Assembly: GCA_030278955.1 (NCBI GenBank)
Contig: JAOANR010000011.1
Span: forward strand, 27,408,403-27,472,402
Reading direction: 5' to 3'
Origin: Hygrophila difformis
Lineage: Eukaryota; Streptophyta; Magnoliopsida; Lamiales; Acanthaceae
Length of the DNA: 64,000 nucleotides
Shown: positions 10,110-22,615 of the stretch, piece by piece
How positions within the stretch are numbered: position 1 is the first letter of the stretch
How the letters are laid out: every line of letters begins with the position of its first letter
Made by a program: the position numbers and the translations under genes
The notes under the pieces: generated by a model
Seen by the model: the letters and a program-made list of their open reading frames with translations, nothing else
The model's database searches: none
What the model was told of the DNA's origin: nothing

Positions 10110-11595
10110 GGTGTGATATCTTGCACAAAGTGCGACATTTACTTGTGTTTAAATAATGAGTTAAAGGTTTAATTGTTGGAAATTTTGGAATTAATTGCTA
10201 AAAATAATGATTTTGAATAAAAATGTAAAATTGTGATCTCATTCCATGATTCTATGCATTTTAATGTATTTTATGTTGAGATTGCATATTTTTAGGTATT
10301 TTTAGCAAGCCAATGGCTAAAGGGACCAAGAAGAAGTCAATTGGAGCTCTAAAACTCGGAAACCGAAGAAAAATGGTGAAAACAGTCCGAAACGCGCGCT
10401 GGTGGCGCGGTGCGAAGGTCGAACGCGCAGAGAGCGCGCTGTTTGACGATACCGCGCGCTCGTGGCGCGCTTTTCGCCCAGACCTTGCACCCAGCGCGCG
10501 CTCCCCGCACCTGCATTTTTGGATTTCGCATTTTGGGCCATAAATAGCTCGTTTCTTGGCCGATTTGGGAGTTCTACCTATCAAAACGCTCAGAATTGCG
10601 TTTCCCATCTAAATATCTTATTCTCCATATCTTTTTCATTCATCATCCAGAAAAAAGCGTGCCATAGTGCTGGATGCCCAAATCTTACTGAATCTTGGGA
10701 TATTGTGCAAATCTTCTGGTTGTTTCATATCTTCTGCATACTGGTCTATAAATAACACGACTTCAAGTCAATTGAGGGGTTCCGAATCAGAAAATAATCT
10801 CAGAATACTTCCAAATCTTTTTCATCTATCATCTGAGAAAAGAGAAGAGCAAGTTGAAGGCAATCCAGTGGAGATCTACACCGAAATTTCTTCACCAATT
10901 CTGTCACAGACTATGTTCTCTTTTACCATTCTTTTGCGTTTTTGTGACACTATGCTAGGCTAATCCCATCGTTTGGGGAAACCTAGATCGTGACATTGTT
11001 GATTTTTGCAGTTGTTAATATGAATTTCTTTAATTATATGTTAATTTGTTTAATTCTTATGTGTGTCTGGTGAGACCGAAAGGAGATCTGAACTAGGACT
11101 TTATATTGTTTAAGTGGTTGAAAAATACTTAAACAAAAATAATTGAAAAAATTAATTCTAATAATTGGAAACTTGAAAAAGAGCCAAAATTGTTAGAACC
11201 AAACTTAGGATAATCACTAGCCGGATGAATTGCATGTCATTAAAACCGGGAGGTTTCTAAATTGTGATAATTCAAGTAGGCATATTAATTAATTAAAAAT
11301 TAGATTTTTATATGCAATTGCAAAGTTTGTCAACAAATTGAAAGATCTAGGGATCCCCATTCATCATCTAGTGCATAAATTAATTATCTCTCTCTTTTGT
11401 TCATTCATTAGAACTTTTTATTCTTTTCTTTTACTTAATTGCAGTTTAGGAATTTAGATAAACCCAAAATTCATGCAAATTTAATTTTCGTCGCTACTTG
11501 AATTTAATAAATTATAGCAACTCATTGTTCCCTACTCATTGTTCCCTGGATTCGACCCGGTTTCACCGGATATTACTTGGACCGTACACTGCGAG
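10110..11595 (+). repeat. Athila/Tat-type gypsy LTR (about 1.48 kb), plus strand
   Basis: Starts TGTGATATCTTGCACAAAG, matching the truncated LTR at 15655-15930 read on the other strand (TTGATGTCTTGCACAAAG). It contains a CpG-rich block (10395-10510), a TATA-like CCATAAATAGC near 10539, and the typical Athila/Tat end ATTCGACCCGGTTTCACCGG followed by ATTACTTGGACCG. Right after the end, an antisense copia fragment starts where gag should follow. See the inversion finding. Confidence 0.8.
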
Positions 11596-11599
11596 TTGT

Positions 11600-14085
11600 G
11601 TTGGAAAATATTCCACACACCAAGTTTAAGGTCAAATACATCAATAGTGTACATGGATTCAATCTCAGAATCCATGGCATTTTGCCAAGCTTCGGCATCG
11701 ACATCTTGGATCGCCTCCTTGTAGGTCCAAGGATCCGGTTCTTGTTCGTCACTGGGAACTGAGTCTGAAAACTCTTCCATTAACAAGGAACGACTGGTTA
11801 AGCGAGTTACCCTCCCACTGCGTCGAGGCGATTCATGTGTGGTGACATCAGTGTCAACACGTTGTGCAGTATTTTGTGGTATATCTTCTTGTACACTCGG
11901 TATGCTATTGTCTCCTCTTAGCTCATTGAGAATAATCTCACTCTTGCATTTATGCTCACTCGCATAGTCTTCCTCTAGGAACCGGGCATTGGTGCTAACA
12001 ACTACCTTATGATCCCTAGGACTATAAAAATAACCCCCTCTCGTTTCTTTGGCGTATCCTACAAATACCCGCACTTCCGTCCTAGGTGCCAACTTGTTAG
12101 CTTCCCTGTCCAACACATGTGCTAGGCAACCCCAAATCCGAATGTGGCTCATACTAGGCTTTCGCCCGGACCACGATTCAATTGGAATCTTTGGAACTGA
12201 TTTAGAACGCACGAGGTTCAGTATGTAAGCTGTTGTTTCCAAGGCATATCCCTAAAACGAGATAGATAGGGAGGCATAGCTCATCATCGATCTCACCATA
12301 TCTAACAAAGTCTTATTCCTTCTCTCAGCTATACCATTCTGTTGTGCAGTACTAGATGCAGTCAACTGGGATCTTATCCCACTCTCTAACAAGTATTGCC
12401 TAAATTCAGTGCTAAGGTATTCGCCACCACGATCAGGCCGCAATGACTTGATACTCTTCCTTGACAGTTCTCCACTTCTGCCTTAAATTATTTGAACTTG
12501 TCAAAGCATTCTGACTTGCGGAGCATCAAGTATATGTATCCATATCTCGAGTAATCATCAATAAAAGTGACAAAATACTCGAAACCACCCCTAGCTTGAA
12601 TTGACATAGGCCCACATACATCAGAGTGAATCAATTCTAACATATCATTGGCCCTATTACCTTGGGCCTTATAAAGCCTTGAGGTCATCTTGCCTTCCAG
12701 GCAGGATTCGCAGACTGTGAATGGTTCCACTTGGAGAGAGCCCATAAAACCACTACTTACCAGTCTTTGGATGCTCCTTAGATTGACATGACCAAGTCTA
12801 AGGTGCCACAAATATGTTTTATTCATTTTAGAAGGTTCCTTTCTCTTGTTTAATGATGTAGATGCATGAACTTGAGTTTCAGTTTGTTGTGCACAAGTAA
12901 TAGAATAAAGATCGTTTTTCATCGTGCCGAAACAGATAACACTGTTGTTTCTCATAATAACAAAAGAATCTTTATTTAAAACAACTGAATATCCATCCTT
13001 ATAAAGTTTTGAAACTGAAATTAAATTCTTTCAAAAATTAGGCACAAATAAAACATTCTTTAAAACTAAAACAGAATCAGAAAAAGATAAGTGCACATCT
13101 CCCACTGCCACCACCACCACTCGTGATGCATTTCCCAAGCGAATGGTAACCTCGCCCTCACTCAGCTGCCTTGTTTGCAGAAAGCCCTGCAAAGTACAAC
13201 AAACATGATCAGTGGCTCCACTATCTACAACCCATGAACTGGTAGAACTAGCCGCAAAACATGTTTCGACAACTAATACAAGAGGCGTACCATTTTTGCC
13301 CTTTAGAAGAGGACAATCAGCTTTCCAGTGTCCCGTCTTCCCGCACTTGAAGCACTTTCCTTTCGGTTTTCTCATGCCACTAGAAGGCGCAACCGACTTG
13401 CTCCCACTGCTCCCAGCATTTCCACTGCTCTTTTTCTTAATGGGCTTTTTCTTCTTCCTGCCCTTAGACGAAGAAGGTCCAGCCTGCACAGAAACTAGAG
13501 CCTGTGGAGTCTTTCCTGTAAGACCTTCTGCCCAACCAAATCCATTAAAAGCTCAGCTAGTGTATATTTCCTCTTAGTGAGGATGGTATTTAGGCGGAAG
13601 TTCTCATAGGACTTAGGAAGTGAGTGCAGGTTAATATCAATCTTGGTGTCACCATCAATACTACCCCTGAGCAGCTCTATCTTATTCAAATTTTCCATTA
13701 TCTTGAGAACATGCTCACGCACAGATCCTCCCTCTGCAAAGAAGAAGTCATAATCTTTTTCATTGCCTCAAACAGCGCAGACCTGTCTGACTCACCAACA
13801 AGCTCCTTGAGACTCAAAATCATCTCAGTAGCAGTAGGTATACCTTGACGCTGCTGTTGCAGTGCATTGGTCATAGAGGCCAATATATAGCAACAAGCCA
13901 TCTCATTTGCCTTATGCCACTTCCGATGAGCCTCCCTTTCCTCTTAGGTGGAACTATCAATCAGGGCCGCCGGAGCAGGAGTATTGAGCACAAATTTGTA
14001 CTCTTTAGCGACAAGGACAATATCTCCAGTCCAAATAATTTGGACCGGTCAATTTGTCTTGAATGAGAATAGTCATAAGTGGATT
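11600..14085 (-). pseudogene. copia gag to start of reverse transcriptase, antisense, broken
   Basis: Read from right to left: gag (14085-13495, in at least two frames), a CCHC knuckle CFKCGKTGHWKADC and protease VVDSGATDHVCC (13489-13031), then GAG-pre-integrase LWHLRLGHVNL with CESCLEGKM. The first part of integrase follows (DVCGPM and FIDDYSRYGY, 12955-12488), then the integrase core with PDRGGEY in place of the usual SDRGGEY and QQNGIAERRNKTL (12443-12252). Last come the integrase C-terminus and the first residues of reverse transcriptase (12242-11616). At least five frames are needed to read it. Homology stops near 11616 and resumes, on the other strand, at 19529. Confidence 0.88.
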
Positions 14086-14895
14086 GAACGTCATGTTGAC
14101 GACTGAAATAAATAAAACATGCAAACACATAAGTATGAGCAATTTATTCACATTTACATGAAAGCATAATAACATGAAAACCCTGAAAACCATTGAAATT
14201 ATGCAAGCCATGTTAGGATGGACGTTTACACATGCATTTATTAAACAGGCACCCAGCCTCTAATTTCACTATCTCATCAACTTGTCCTCATGACGAATGA
14301 AATTAATTGTCGATCTTTTAAAACTGGCCATGTAAATAAAAACAGGGACCCCGTTAGGGGGTTATGTTAAAATTCACATCTAAGTCTTGACCACAATTTA
14401 ACCTTAAGGATAATTATGCACAATTAATACGCGACCGATGGGGTAGTCATATCGCATGTGAATAATCTCCTCTAGTTATCTTGAAATAATTTTTCTAGTA
14501 AACTTATGCATGGCACATCCGTTAGGGAGGAGACCCCATGGGTCACGCGTATGCCACACACATTACTTAAAATTAAATATTTAAATTAGAAATCTCATCC
14601 AGTAAACTTGTAAAAGTCAACATCCGTTAGGTAGACGACCCCATAGGCCACGCGTATGACAATCACTTTACATAGAGATCAATTGTGGAGGCCCCGGAAT
14701 GAATTAAAATTCAATAATTTTGACTTAGTCATTTAACTTGTAGGTTTTTCCGACAGCATGCATTAAGAAATAATTAAATTCCTAACATGCTCCTAACATG
14801 CAAATCACATAAGATTTAGTATCTGGCCCAATTGAACTATTATCTGAAAGTAATTAATCCAAGCCCAAATGACACCATTAATCATAACTAGCATA
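14086..14895 (-). repeat. probable copia 5' leader/LTR remnant with internal repeats
   Basis: Lies upstream (on the minus strand) of the antisense copia gag and has no coding frame. A motif of type CATCCGTTAGG - GACCCCAT - GGCCACGCGTATG occurs at about 14517-14556 and 14631-14660. A third, partial copy (CCCCGTTAGGGGG) is at 14348. No clear LTR ends or primer-binding site were found, so LTR status is inferred from position only. Confidence 0.45.
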
Positions 14896-14897
14896 TA

Positions 14898-15156
14898 CTT
14901 CCTCTGTTCTCTTTTAAATGCACCAATTTTGCATTTCGCGCCATCCAGGATACATTTGTAAATGTTAATAACTCAAATTGTACATAAATAAAAAATAAAA
15001 ATTTGATATTATAAAACTACGTGATTAGACGAATCTAACAAGATCTCACTTGACTATGTTTTTTTCTTATATAACTATGTTAAAAAAATTAATAAAGTTA
15101 CCCAATGAATAGTTAGTACTTATGCAAATGGATCACTTAGTTGATAACGGAGGTAC
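14898..15156. mobile_element. Stowaway-like MITE (about 259 bp)
   Basis: The left terminus CTTCCTCTGTTCTC and the reverse-complemented right terminus GTACCTCCGTTATC resemble the Stowaway terminal repeat CTCCCTCCGT, each next to a TA target site. The interior holds GAATCTAACAAGATCTCAC, a word common in plant Stowaway/Mariner MITEs. It has no coding capacity and ends 10 bp before the Tourist MITE. Confidence 0.75.
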
Positions 15157-15166
15157 TAATTACTTA

Positions 15167-15590
15167 GGGTCTGTTTGGATTGGCTTTTGAAAAAGCACAA
15201 GTGAAAGCCAAAAGCAAAAGCATGTAACTTTTGTGTTTGGATAGAATATTTGAAAAGCAACTTTTTTTCAAAAGTGTGTTTGGATGTGTAAAAGTGAAAA
15301 GTGCTTTTAAAATGTGTAAATTATCAAAAATGATATGCTACTTATAAAGGACGGTAGTATATATTTATAGTGTAATTTAAATAAATTATGTGCACATTAC
15401 TAGTTGCTTTTGGCTTCTGCTTTTCGTAGAAGCACCCCTGGGTTGCTTTTCCCGGATGCACTTTTGCAGCTTTTCGAGGTGCTTTTGCTTTTTTTTAAAA
15501 AGTCAAAACAAACACCATTTTTTCATCAAAAGTGCTTTTGGCTGAAGTAAAAGCCAAAAAGACTTCAAAAAAAGTTATTCCAAACACCCC
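15167..15590. mobile_element. Tourist-like MITE (424 bp, PIF/Harbinger type)
   Basis: Terminal inverted repeats: GGGTCTGTTTGGATTGGC on the left, and GGGGTGTTTGGAATAAC on the right after reverse complementing. Both sides carry TTA (15164-15166 and 15591-15593), the standard PIF/Harbinger target duplication. The interior is rich in AAAGCAAAAGC-type words that form further internal inverted repeats. No transposase. It is the complete relative of the half copy at 9958-10109. Confidence 0.85.
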
Positions 15591-15654
15591 TTAGTCACGA
15601 AATCTGGGATGTTACGTTGACAACCCAATTGACTCCCCTTAGTCAAAAAAAGTT

Positions 15655-15930
15655 TTTCACCATTTTTCTTCATTTTTTCGAGTTTTAGAGCTCCAATTGA
15701 CTTTTTCTTGGTCCCTTTAGACATTGGCTTGCTAAAAACACCTAAAAATATGCAATCTCAACACAAAATACATTAAAATGCATAGAAACATGGAATGAGA
15801 TCACAATTTACATTTTCATTCAAAATCATTGTTTTTAGCAATTAATTCCAAAATTTCCACCAATTAAACCTTTAACTCATTATTTAAACACAAGTAAATG
15901 TCGCACTTTGTGCAAGACATCAACATCCTC
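15655..15930 (-). repeat. truncated Athila/Tat-type 3' LTR, minus strand
   Basis: Reading leftward from 15930 this matches the first 275 bases of the LTR at 10110: TCTTGCACAAAGTGCGACAT, CTCATTCCATG and AGCAAGCCAATG-CTAAAGGG. It breaks off after GGTGAAAA near 15655 and joins sequence flanking the Tourist MITE. It lies downstream of the minus-strand gag-pro region and just after that element's 3' untranslated region, as a 3' LTR should. Confidence 0.82.
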
Positions 15931-16394
15931 ACACTAAGTCTTGTTCGTCCCCGAACCAGGTAGAACTAGGACCTAGCAATGTCCAACGCACATAATAGCC
16001 ACCAAAATGTATAAAAGTCGAACTACAACCAATCACAAGCTCAAGCAGCTGTCAAAACCAAATTCTCGTTTGCCCCCTCAATACTAACACTCCCACTTAG
16101 CTCAACCCTCACCAAGACCGCACAAGGAAATATGTATATAAGTGTATGAAGTGCTCAACCCTCACCAATTGACACCCCCATCCTCACACTAAAGATTGGC
16201 ATTGTCCTCAATGTTTAAACAAGAAGCTATGGCATAGACTATCCCAGTGATACTACCTAACCGACATGACATGACACAAAAAGGTAGGAATGCAATATAT
16301 GACATGTCAAAGCATAAAGATCTAGAATATCAGATTATATAACCCAAACCTAAAAAGAAGAAATAAAAGACTCAAAGAAAGAAAGAAAATAATA

Positions 16395-16472
<78 letters not shown>

Positions 16473-17029
16473 GACACTCAAACCGGGTATCACTGATTAG
16501 GCGGTGGGATCTGAGACCATGAATCCCTTCCAGTTCTTCATCTCCTTGTTTTTCCAAGCCATTTGTCTACATTGAAAAATCACCAATTGAATCACATTAA
16601 TTAAAAAACTAGCAAAATAAAAAATAACTAAAAATTGAAAAAAACACTCGGGTTGCCTCCCGGAATCGCTGCATTTAACGTCGACAGCCGGACATCCTTT
16701 GTAGCTCCTCAAGTGACTCCTGCAGAATTGACAGCAGGAAGTATGTCATTTAATCCAAAAGATAAGTGCTTATGATGAGATGATAGTTCCTTTAATTTAG
16801 TTTTTGGTGGAGATTTAATTGATGGCAATAAAGTGTCAAGAACTGGTAAAGAAAGAGCTAAAAGAGGAGAAGAATAATCTCTGTCAAAAATCAAGCACGC
16901 GGAAACAGAACAGGAGACCGGCCCGTCCCGCGCGCTCGGCGCGCGTTCGATCTCTAGACCGCGTGGGTACCGCGCGGCTTCGTCAATTCGCGCGCTGACT
17001 TCGCGTTCTGGCTCCGTTCCGCACGCTGT
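15931..17029 (-). other. gypsy 3' untranslated region, pol deleted
   Basis: On the minus strand this holds ACATTGAGGACAATGCC-like words (16205-16225) and the run GGAGGCAACCCGAG (16650-16665). Athila/Tat elements have these right after pol. Between them and the protease end (17030) only about 350 bases remain, including a GC-rich block (16920-17030). Reverse transcriptase, RNase H and integrase are therefore missing. A second short GTGTGAGGATG motif lies at the LTR boundary. Confidence 0.7.
16388..16472. repeat. (TAA)n microsatellite
   Basis: About 27 nearly perfect AAT units within the gypsy 3' untranslated region. Confidence 0.95.
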
Positions 17030-19458
17030 TTACTGTTTTGAACTCCTTTTTGCACGATTTTGGCTCCTTGGTGGGAATTTTGACATCCTATGCTCCATTT
17101 TAGGTGCCTCATGCAACCAATTCTTACACTCCTCCAAACAAACATCATTAAATTTACCATCATAGTCATCATAAACACAGTCAATTAAATTCATACCAAA
17201 AGTATGAGAAGATTGTTTAAGCATATTGTTCACAATAAAAGTTACTTTATCTTCTCCAATTCTCAGAGTTACCACTCCATCCTTATAATCAATTAATGCA
17301 TGACAAGTGGCTAAAAATGGACTACCCAAAATAAGTGGTACCTCTCTATCCTCATCCATGTCAAGCACTACAAAATCAACTGGCAAAATGAATTTGTCTA
17401 CCTTTACCAACACATTCTCTAAAATACCAAAAGGTGATTTTTGAGAACGGTCTGCCAGTTGTAAAATCATCCTTGTCGACTTTACTTCTCCCAAGCCAAG
17501 CTTCTTGTACAGTGACATGGGCATCAAATTGATGTTAGCTCCCAAATCACACAAGGCATCCTTGCACACTTCTCCTTCAATGGTGCAAGGAACGGTGAAC
17601 CTCCCTGGATATTTCATCTTCCTTGGTAATGGTTTCTCCAATAACGCATTGCACTCCCCTGAAATAAAAACCAAACCTTGATCAAGCCTTCTCTTTCGAG
17701 ACACAATATCTTTAAGAAATTTTGCATTTTTAGGCATATTCATTAAAGCATCAACAAATGGAATATTAATTTCTAATTTGCTAAAAATATTGCAAAACTT
17801 CCTGAAACTCTCATGCTCAGCAGACAACTGTGCACGGCGTGGAAAGGTAGTTTGGGAAGCTGAGCTTCCACAACCGTTTTCTTCTTCTTAGGCTCCTTGT
17901 CTTCATGATCCACTCGTGTCTCCTCAGGCTCCTTCTCCTTAGCTCGATCAACCTGCACAAGTTTAGGCACAGGATCAGTAGTAGAAAATCCAGACCGAGT
18001 AGTAATGGCATTACATCGCTCCTTTGGATTCAGTTCAGTGTTGCTAGGCAATGCACTCGGGGTTCTTTATGCTAAATGTGTAGCCAAATTACCACTTGCT
18101 GCTCCAAATTCCTCTGCACAGCTTTGATATTGGCCAACTCTGCATCATTCCTCACCATGTAATCCTCAGTACGGACCACGAATGTATCCAACTTCTTGGA
18201 TGTCCGAGTTGGGTTATCCAGGATTTGCTGAAGAAGTCCAAGAATTGGATCAGAAGATGGTGCAGGAGTCGGAATTGGCCTATTTTGTTGAAAAAAACCT
18301 GGAGGTCCCTGCTGAAAAGGTAGATTGTTTGTATGTGGGTTCATAGGCCTCCTTTGATTCTGCACATATTGAACATCCTGCACTCCCTCATATCCTTGAT
18401 TTTCAGAAGCCTGTTGCAGTCGGACATGTGTAGGACTGATGAGGTCCTGCGCAATACTGACATGTAACAGTCTGAACTGCTTGAACTGTATGTATAGGCT
18501 TCCCAGGAACTGGAACTATCACCTTATTGAGGGCAATTTCCATACACCCCAATCTGTCTACTACCATCGCCATCTCATCATTAACCTCCTTCAGTGCTCC
18601 AACCTCTGTTCCTTTAGTAGGGACATTCCTTTCTCCATTACCCCATAATTCCTCATCCTCCACTAAAGCATCCAAAATCCTCCTACAATCCTCTGCAGTC
18701 CTATCCATAAATGTGCCCCCAGATGTCCCATTAAGCCACTACCTATCTCCAGGATTCAGACCCTGATTGAATGCATAAAGAATCTCTGGCTCAGACAAAC
18801 CATGTTGGGGACACACCCTTATGTTTGCCCTCATCCGCCCCCATGCATCTATCACTGTCTCATGTCCTCTCTGCTTGAATGTCTTAATCTGGTCCCTAAG
18901 CTTAATGATCATAAAGGGTGGGAAAAACTTAGTCATGAATGTCTACAACATATCATCCCAAGTATGAATGGAACCCGCAAGAATTGACTGAAACCATGCT
19001 TCAGCCCTATCCCTTAATGAAAAGGGAAACAACTGCATCATGAGTTCCTCTTGTGTCATTCCTGCAATGTTCACTGTACTGCATAGGTTCTTAAAGTGAT
19101 AAAGGTGGATATTGGGGTTCTCGTTGGCACCTCATCCAAACTGCTCCTGCCGAACCATGGTTATAAAAGAAGGATTAATGGCGAACGGTATGTTTGGCCT
19201 AGGCCTCACCATTGGATCATTTATAATCTGACCAGCTGGTTGCATCTGCTGCCTGAGAGTCAAAGGTGCTGGTCGGGGAGCATTCTCACCAACACCTTCC
19301 TGAACAATCGGTACACCCCCTCCCCGCGGTTTCTGCCGCTCACGCTCATTCTCACCCCCGTTCATAGTGAACACTAGTTTTCTCCTTGCCCTAATTCTAT
19401 GTTCAGTCCTAGCAATTTCTGGATCAAACTCAAATTCTGGTGGAGCACCTCCGGGCAT
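17030..19458 (-). pseudogene. Athila/Tat-type gag and aspartic protease, broken
   Basis: Read leftward: gag N-terminus MPGGAPPEFEFDPEIARTEH (from 19458), then the capsid region TKFFPPFMIIKLRDQIKTFK with RMRANIRVCPQHGLSEPEIL (18936-18739). A zinc knuckle CQYCAGPHQSYTCP lies at 18708-18403. A gag C-terminal proline/glutamine-rich part (18383-18072) and a lysine-rich linker follow. The protease (17827-17030) has the active-site CDLGANINLMP, ILQLADRS and LGSPFL. The Asp-Leu-Gly active site, in place of Asp-Ser/Thr-Gly, is normal for Athila/Tat. At least four frame breaks or stops separate the pieces. Only the protease piece (265 codons) is long and intact. Pol does not follow. Confidence 0.88.
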
Positions 19459-19528
19459 AAACTAGAGCCTGAAACAACAGAAAATCAGGGAGTAAGTGAA
19501 AATAAATTGGTTGGCAACTCATTTTTTT

Positions 19529-20087
19529 AATCCATGTATACTATGGATGTATTTGACCTTAAGCTTGGCAAAATGCCATGAATCCATGTATACCATTGGG
19601 TGCAAATGGGTCTTTAGGCGAAAGAGGGGACCTGACGGGAAGGTTACTACCTTCAAAACACAGTTCGTGGCAAAGGGTTTCACTCAGAAAAAGGGCATCG
19701 ATTATGATGAAGCTTTCTCACCCGTAGCATGCTAAAGTGAATCTGGATACTCTTATCCATAGCTAGTCACATGGACTATGAGGTTTGGCAATTGGATGCA
19801 AAGACAACTTTCCTTAACGGGAATCTGGATGAAGACATCTATATGCAGCAACCTGAAGGTTATGTAAAGAAAGGCCAAGAGCATCGTGTATAGAAGCTAA
19901 AGAAGTCTTTATATGGACTTAAACAAGCTTCAAGGTCTTGGAACATTCATTTTGACGAAGTGATCAAGTCCTATGGATTTGATCAATGTCCAAATGAAAT
20001 TTGTGTGTACAAAAGGTGCAACGGAAATGTGGTGGTATTCTTAGTACTATACGTAGATGATATACTTCTCATTGGAAACAATGTCAA
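19529..20087 (+). pseudogene. copia reverse transcriptase fragment
   Basis: Carries [68 protein letters not shown] and [13 protein letters not shown], the central copia reverse-transcriptase motifs including the catalytic Asp pair. Several stops and frame changes interrupt it; for example a stop follows SPVAC at 19733. It picks up where the antisense copia fragment ends at about 11616. It is cut at 20087 by the outer Tekay LTR, so that element inserted into this gene. Near 19530-19595 a short duplicated run (AATCCATGTATAC twice) marks an old rearrangement. Confidence 0.88.
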
Positions 20088-22600
20088 TGTAATACCTGAA
20101 TTTTGCAACATAAAATAAATAAATAAATACAATAAATAAATAAACATAGTAAATAAATAAATAATCATAAAGAAATGAGAAAGGGAATTTAATCCAGGAA
20201 AAAAAATTAAAGTTAAAGGTAATTTAATTTAAATAAATGGTCCCAAGATAACCCAATACAAATGGACCGATAATTCGGACCCATAAACTAATTAAGATCC
20301 AAATAAAATGAAGATAGGGAATTGGAGCCCGAAAATAGCCCGGGAATCGGAGCCCAAGAACATAGGGGCAATAGCCCGATGGATCGCACGACCCGGCCCG
20401 GACCGAAGTCCAGGCCAAGGCCGCGCGGGGCGAAGGGTTTCGCGCGCCAACCCCGCGCCAGCTCCCATGAACGAACTATGCGAGATTCTCTCGCCCGATT
20501 TCGGATTTTTTGACTTCGGTTGCTTACCTTTCGGCTCAAGACACTCAAGGGCAGATCTTGGACGTCCCCTAGGTCTCTGAACTCTATAAAAACCCATCCC
20601 CTTCGACCCCGGACGATTTTCAAACTCTTCGAAAATATCTACACGTTTCAAACCCTAATCCCGGAGTCGTCGGAGGCACGAAGGCAATAAGAGACTGAAT
20701 TTGGACAAAAACTCAGAGATCCTCGTCGTTGTGGTAAGATTTCGTCCATTACTTTCCATTCAAGATTCGGGATTACATCTAACTTGATCCATTTTTCTAT
20801 TCTAAACCCCGATCCGGATCAAGAACGAAGATCTCGACGGATCTAGGAGTCAAACGGTGAACGTGGAAGCCACGCCTACGAATCAACGAGCCGGATAATC
20901 CAATCCTCGTAAGTTAACGCTTACTGTGGTTTTGGGTGATTTAAAATACAACTAAACATAAGGATCTAATCAAATAACCCTAAAATCTGTCAACACGAAA
21001 ACCCTACGGCGCAGCGATCTTGTGTGAATTTTTTGAACCCTTAAAACTATTCAAACAGAAAAAATTAAAACACGAAAAAACGTTCCTAAGACAAGGATCT
21101 AGTGCGTGTAAAATTTTTATAATTTTTCATCGTTTTTTGATATCTGAAAAAGGTCCCAAACTAATCTGCTCCAAAATTAGATCTTGAAACGGTGACAGAT
21201 TCTTAGTCCGAACTTGTGGTTGATTTTGACATCAGATCTAGGCCGAATTAGAACTTGAGTTGAACATGAACTTATAGATCTATGTCTTGTGCATCTTCCT
21301 GTAAAATTTTGTTGAAATTGGAGTTCGTTTGCTATGGTAGAATTCGGATTTTTGAAACTATTGCTGTGAAACTTGGACAGAATAATGTTCTGATAGAAAA
21401 TCATGTTTTTGACTTGTTTCCTTAACCCGGATCGAAAAACTTAAAACACGAAACTTGTTTGTCTCTGTGTATTTGAGTTAATGGTAAATTTTCAGAATTT
21501 TCGGACTCAAAATGAATTTTTAAACGATTATGGAGTAAACAACGTCTTATGAAAGTCATATTTTGATAAACTTGTTGAAATTGTGAAATTGGCCTTTAAG
21601 GTTTAAACGAGTGGAAATTCCTTTGAAATAAAATACATGAAACAAGAGCTTTTGAAAAATCCCCTTGCGTCTTGATTAAATAAAATTAGGGGGTGAGTGC
21701 TCTGCAGGGTGCTCTCTTGACTATTCACTTCGTGTCTTTATGGACGATGGTGATCCCACGCGAAATATGAGAAATATTGCCAAAACGGCATGAGATATAG
21801 GGCCTACACTCTCGAGAATATCCGTATGGGTTTCCCGAGGCTCCGGAGTGGTACTGGGTATGGCGGATACAGTTGCGGCTGCCGGACTACCGGCTAAACT
21901 TCTAGAGATTGCGACGCAATCGTGAAAAACTTGAGATACATGATCTTGGTGTAATATGGATAACTAAACTACTTTATTTATTGCTTCCATTTAAATTATT
22001 TAGTGCTTTATTTAAATTAATTATTGCTCTTATTTAAATTATGCTAAATGTATGATTGGTTAGAATTCATGATTTAATTTATGCAATTTATTTAGTTAAT
22101 TAAATTAAATTGTATATTATCTAGTAGCATGCTTTTATTTAAAATTAATTAATGGCTTTGAAATCTCATAATCATGCTATGTGTTAACTTACTCAGCACG
22201 TGTGGCTGACCCAAACCATTTCTTCTCTTTTTCTTACAGAGTATGTGGATTATGGATGATCATATGCATGCATGGGAACTTATGGGAAGAAACATTATTT
22301 TTGAATTTTTGCATTAGACTATGACTTGCATGAACGGGCCTGTTTAACCCGTATTTTGGCCATGTTGGCCCTATTTAAATTTCCACTGCAATACATATAC
22401 TTAAATATTATTTTCCGCTGCAACTATAATGATATTATTTTTCGAACTATATTGTATGAGCTGTTTGAATGTGTTTTAAATATTTTTAATACTGCAATAC
22501 CTAGCTTGCATCTCTTTAGCAAGCTTGGAGAAGCCGTGTCTTGCTAGGGAGGTGTGGCGGTGACATCCCGACTTGGGTTATCAAAAACCGGGATGTTACA
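20088..22600 (+). repeat. 5' LTR of the outer Tekay element (2513 bp)
   Basis: Begins TGTAATACCTGAATTTTG, which interrupts a copia reverse-transcriptase frame, and ends CGGGATGTTACA, followed by the primer-binding site. It contains an (AATA)n run (20113-20165), a CpG-rich block (20370-20470) and single hairpins at 21757-21935 such as GCCGG-ACTA-CCGGC and GATTGC-GAC-GCAATC. These stand where the related elements A, B and C have hairpin arrays. Confidence 0.88.
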
Positions 22601-22603
22601 AGT

Positions 22604-22615
22604 TGGTATCAGAGC
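22604..22615 (+). other. primer-binding site (tRNA-iMet)
   Basis: TGGTATCAGAGC, complementary to the 3' end of initiator methionine tRNA, three bases after the 5' LTR. It primes minus-strand cDNA synthesis. Confidence 0.93.

Noticed and set aside
20288..20651. Arg/Pro-rich ORFs on both strands in the outer LTR
   Set aside because: Overlapping frames in a GC-rich LTR block without domain or codon bias; same reasoning for 10261-10608, 26571-26843 and 31569-31867.
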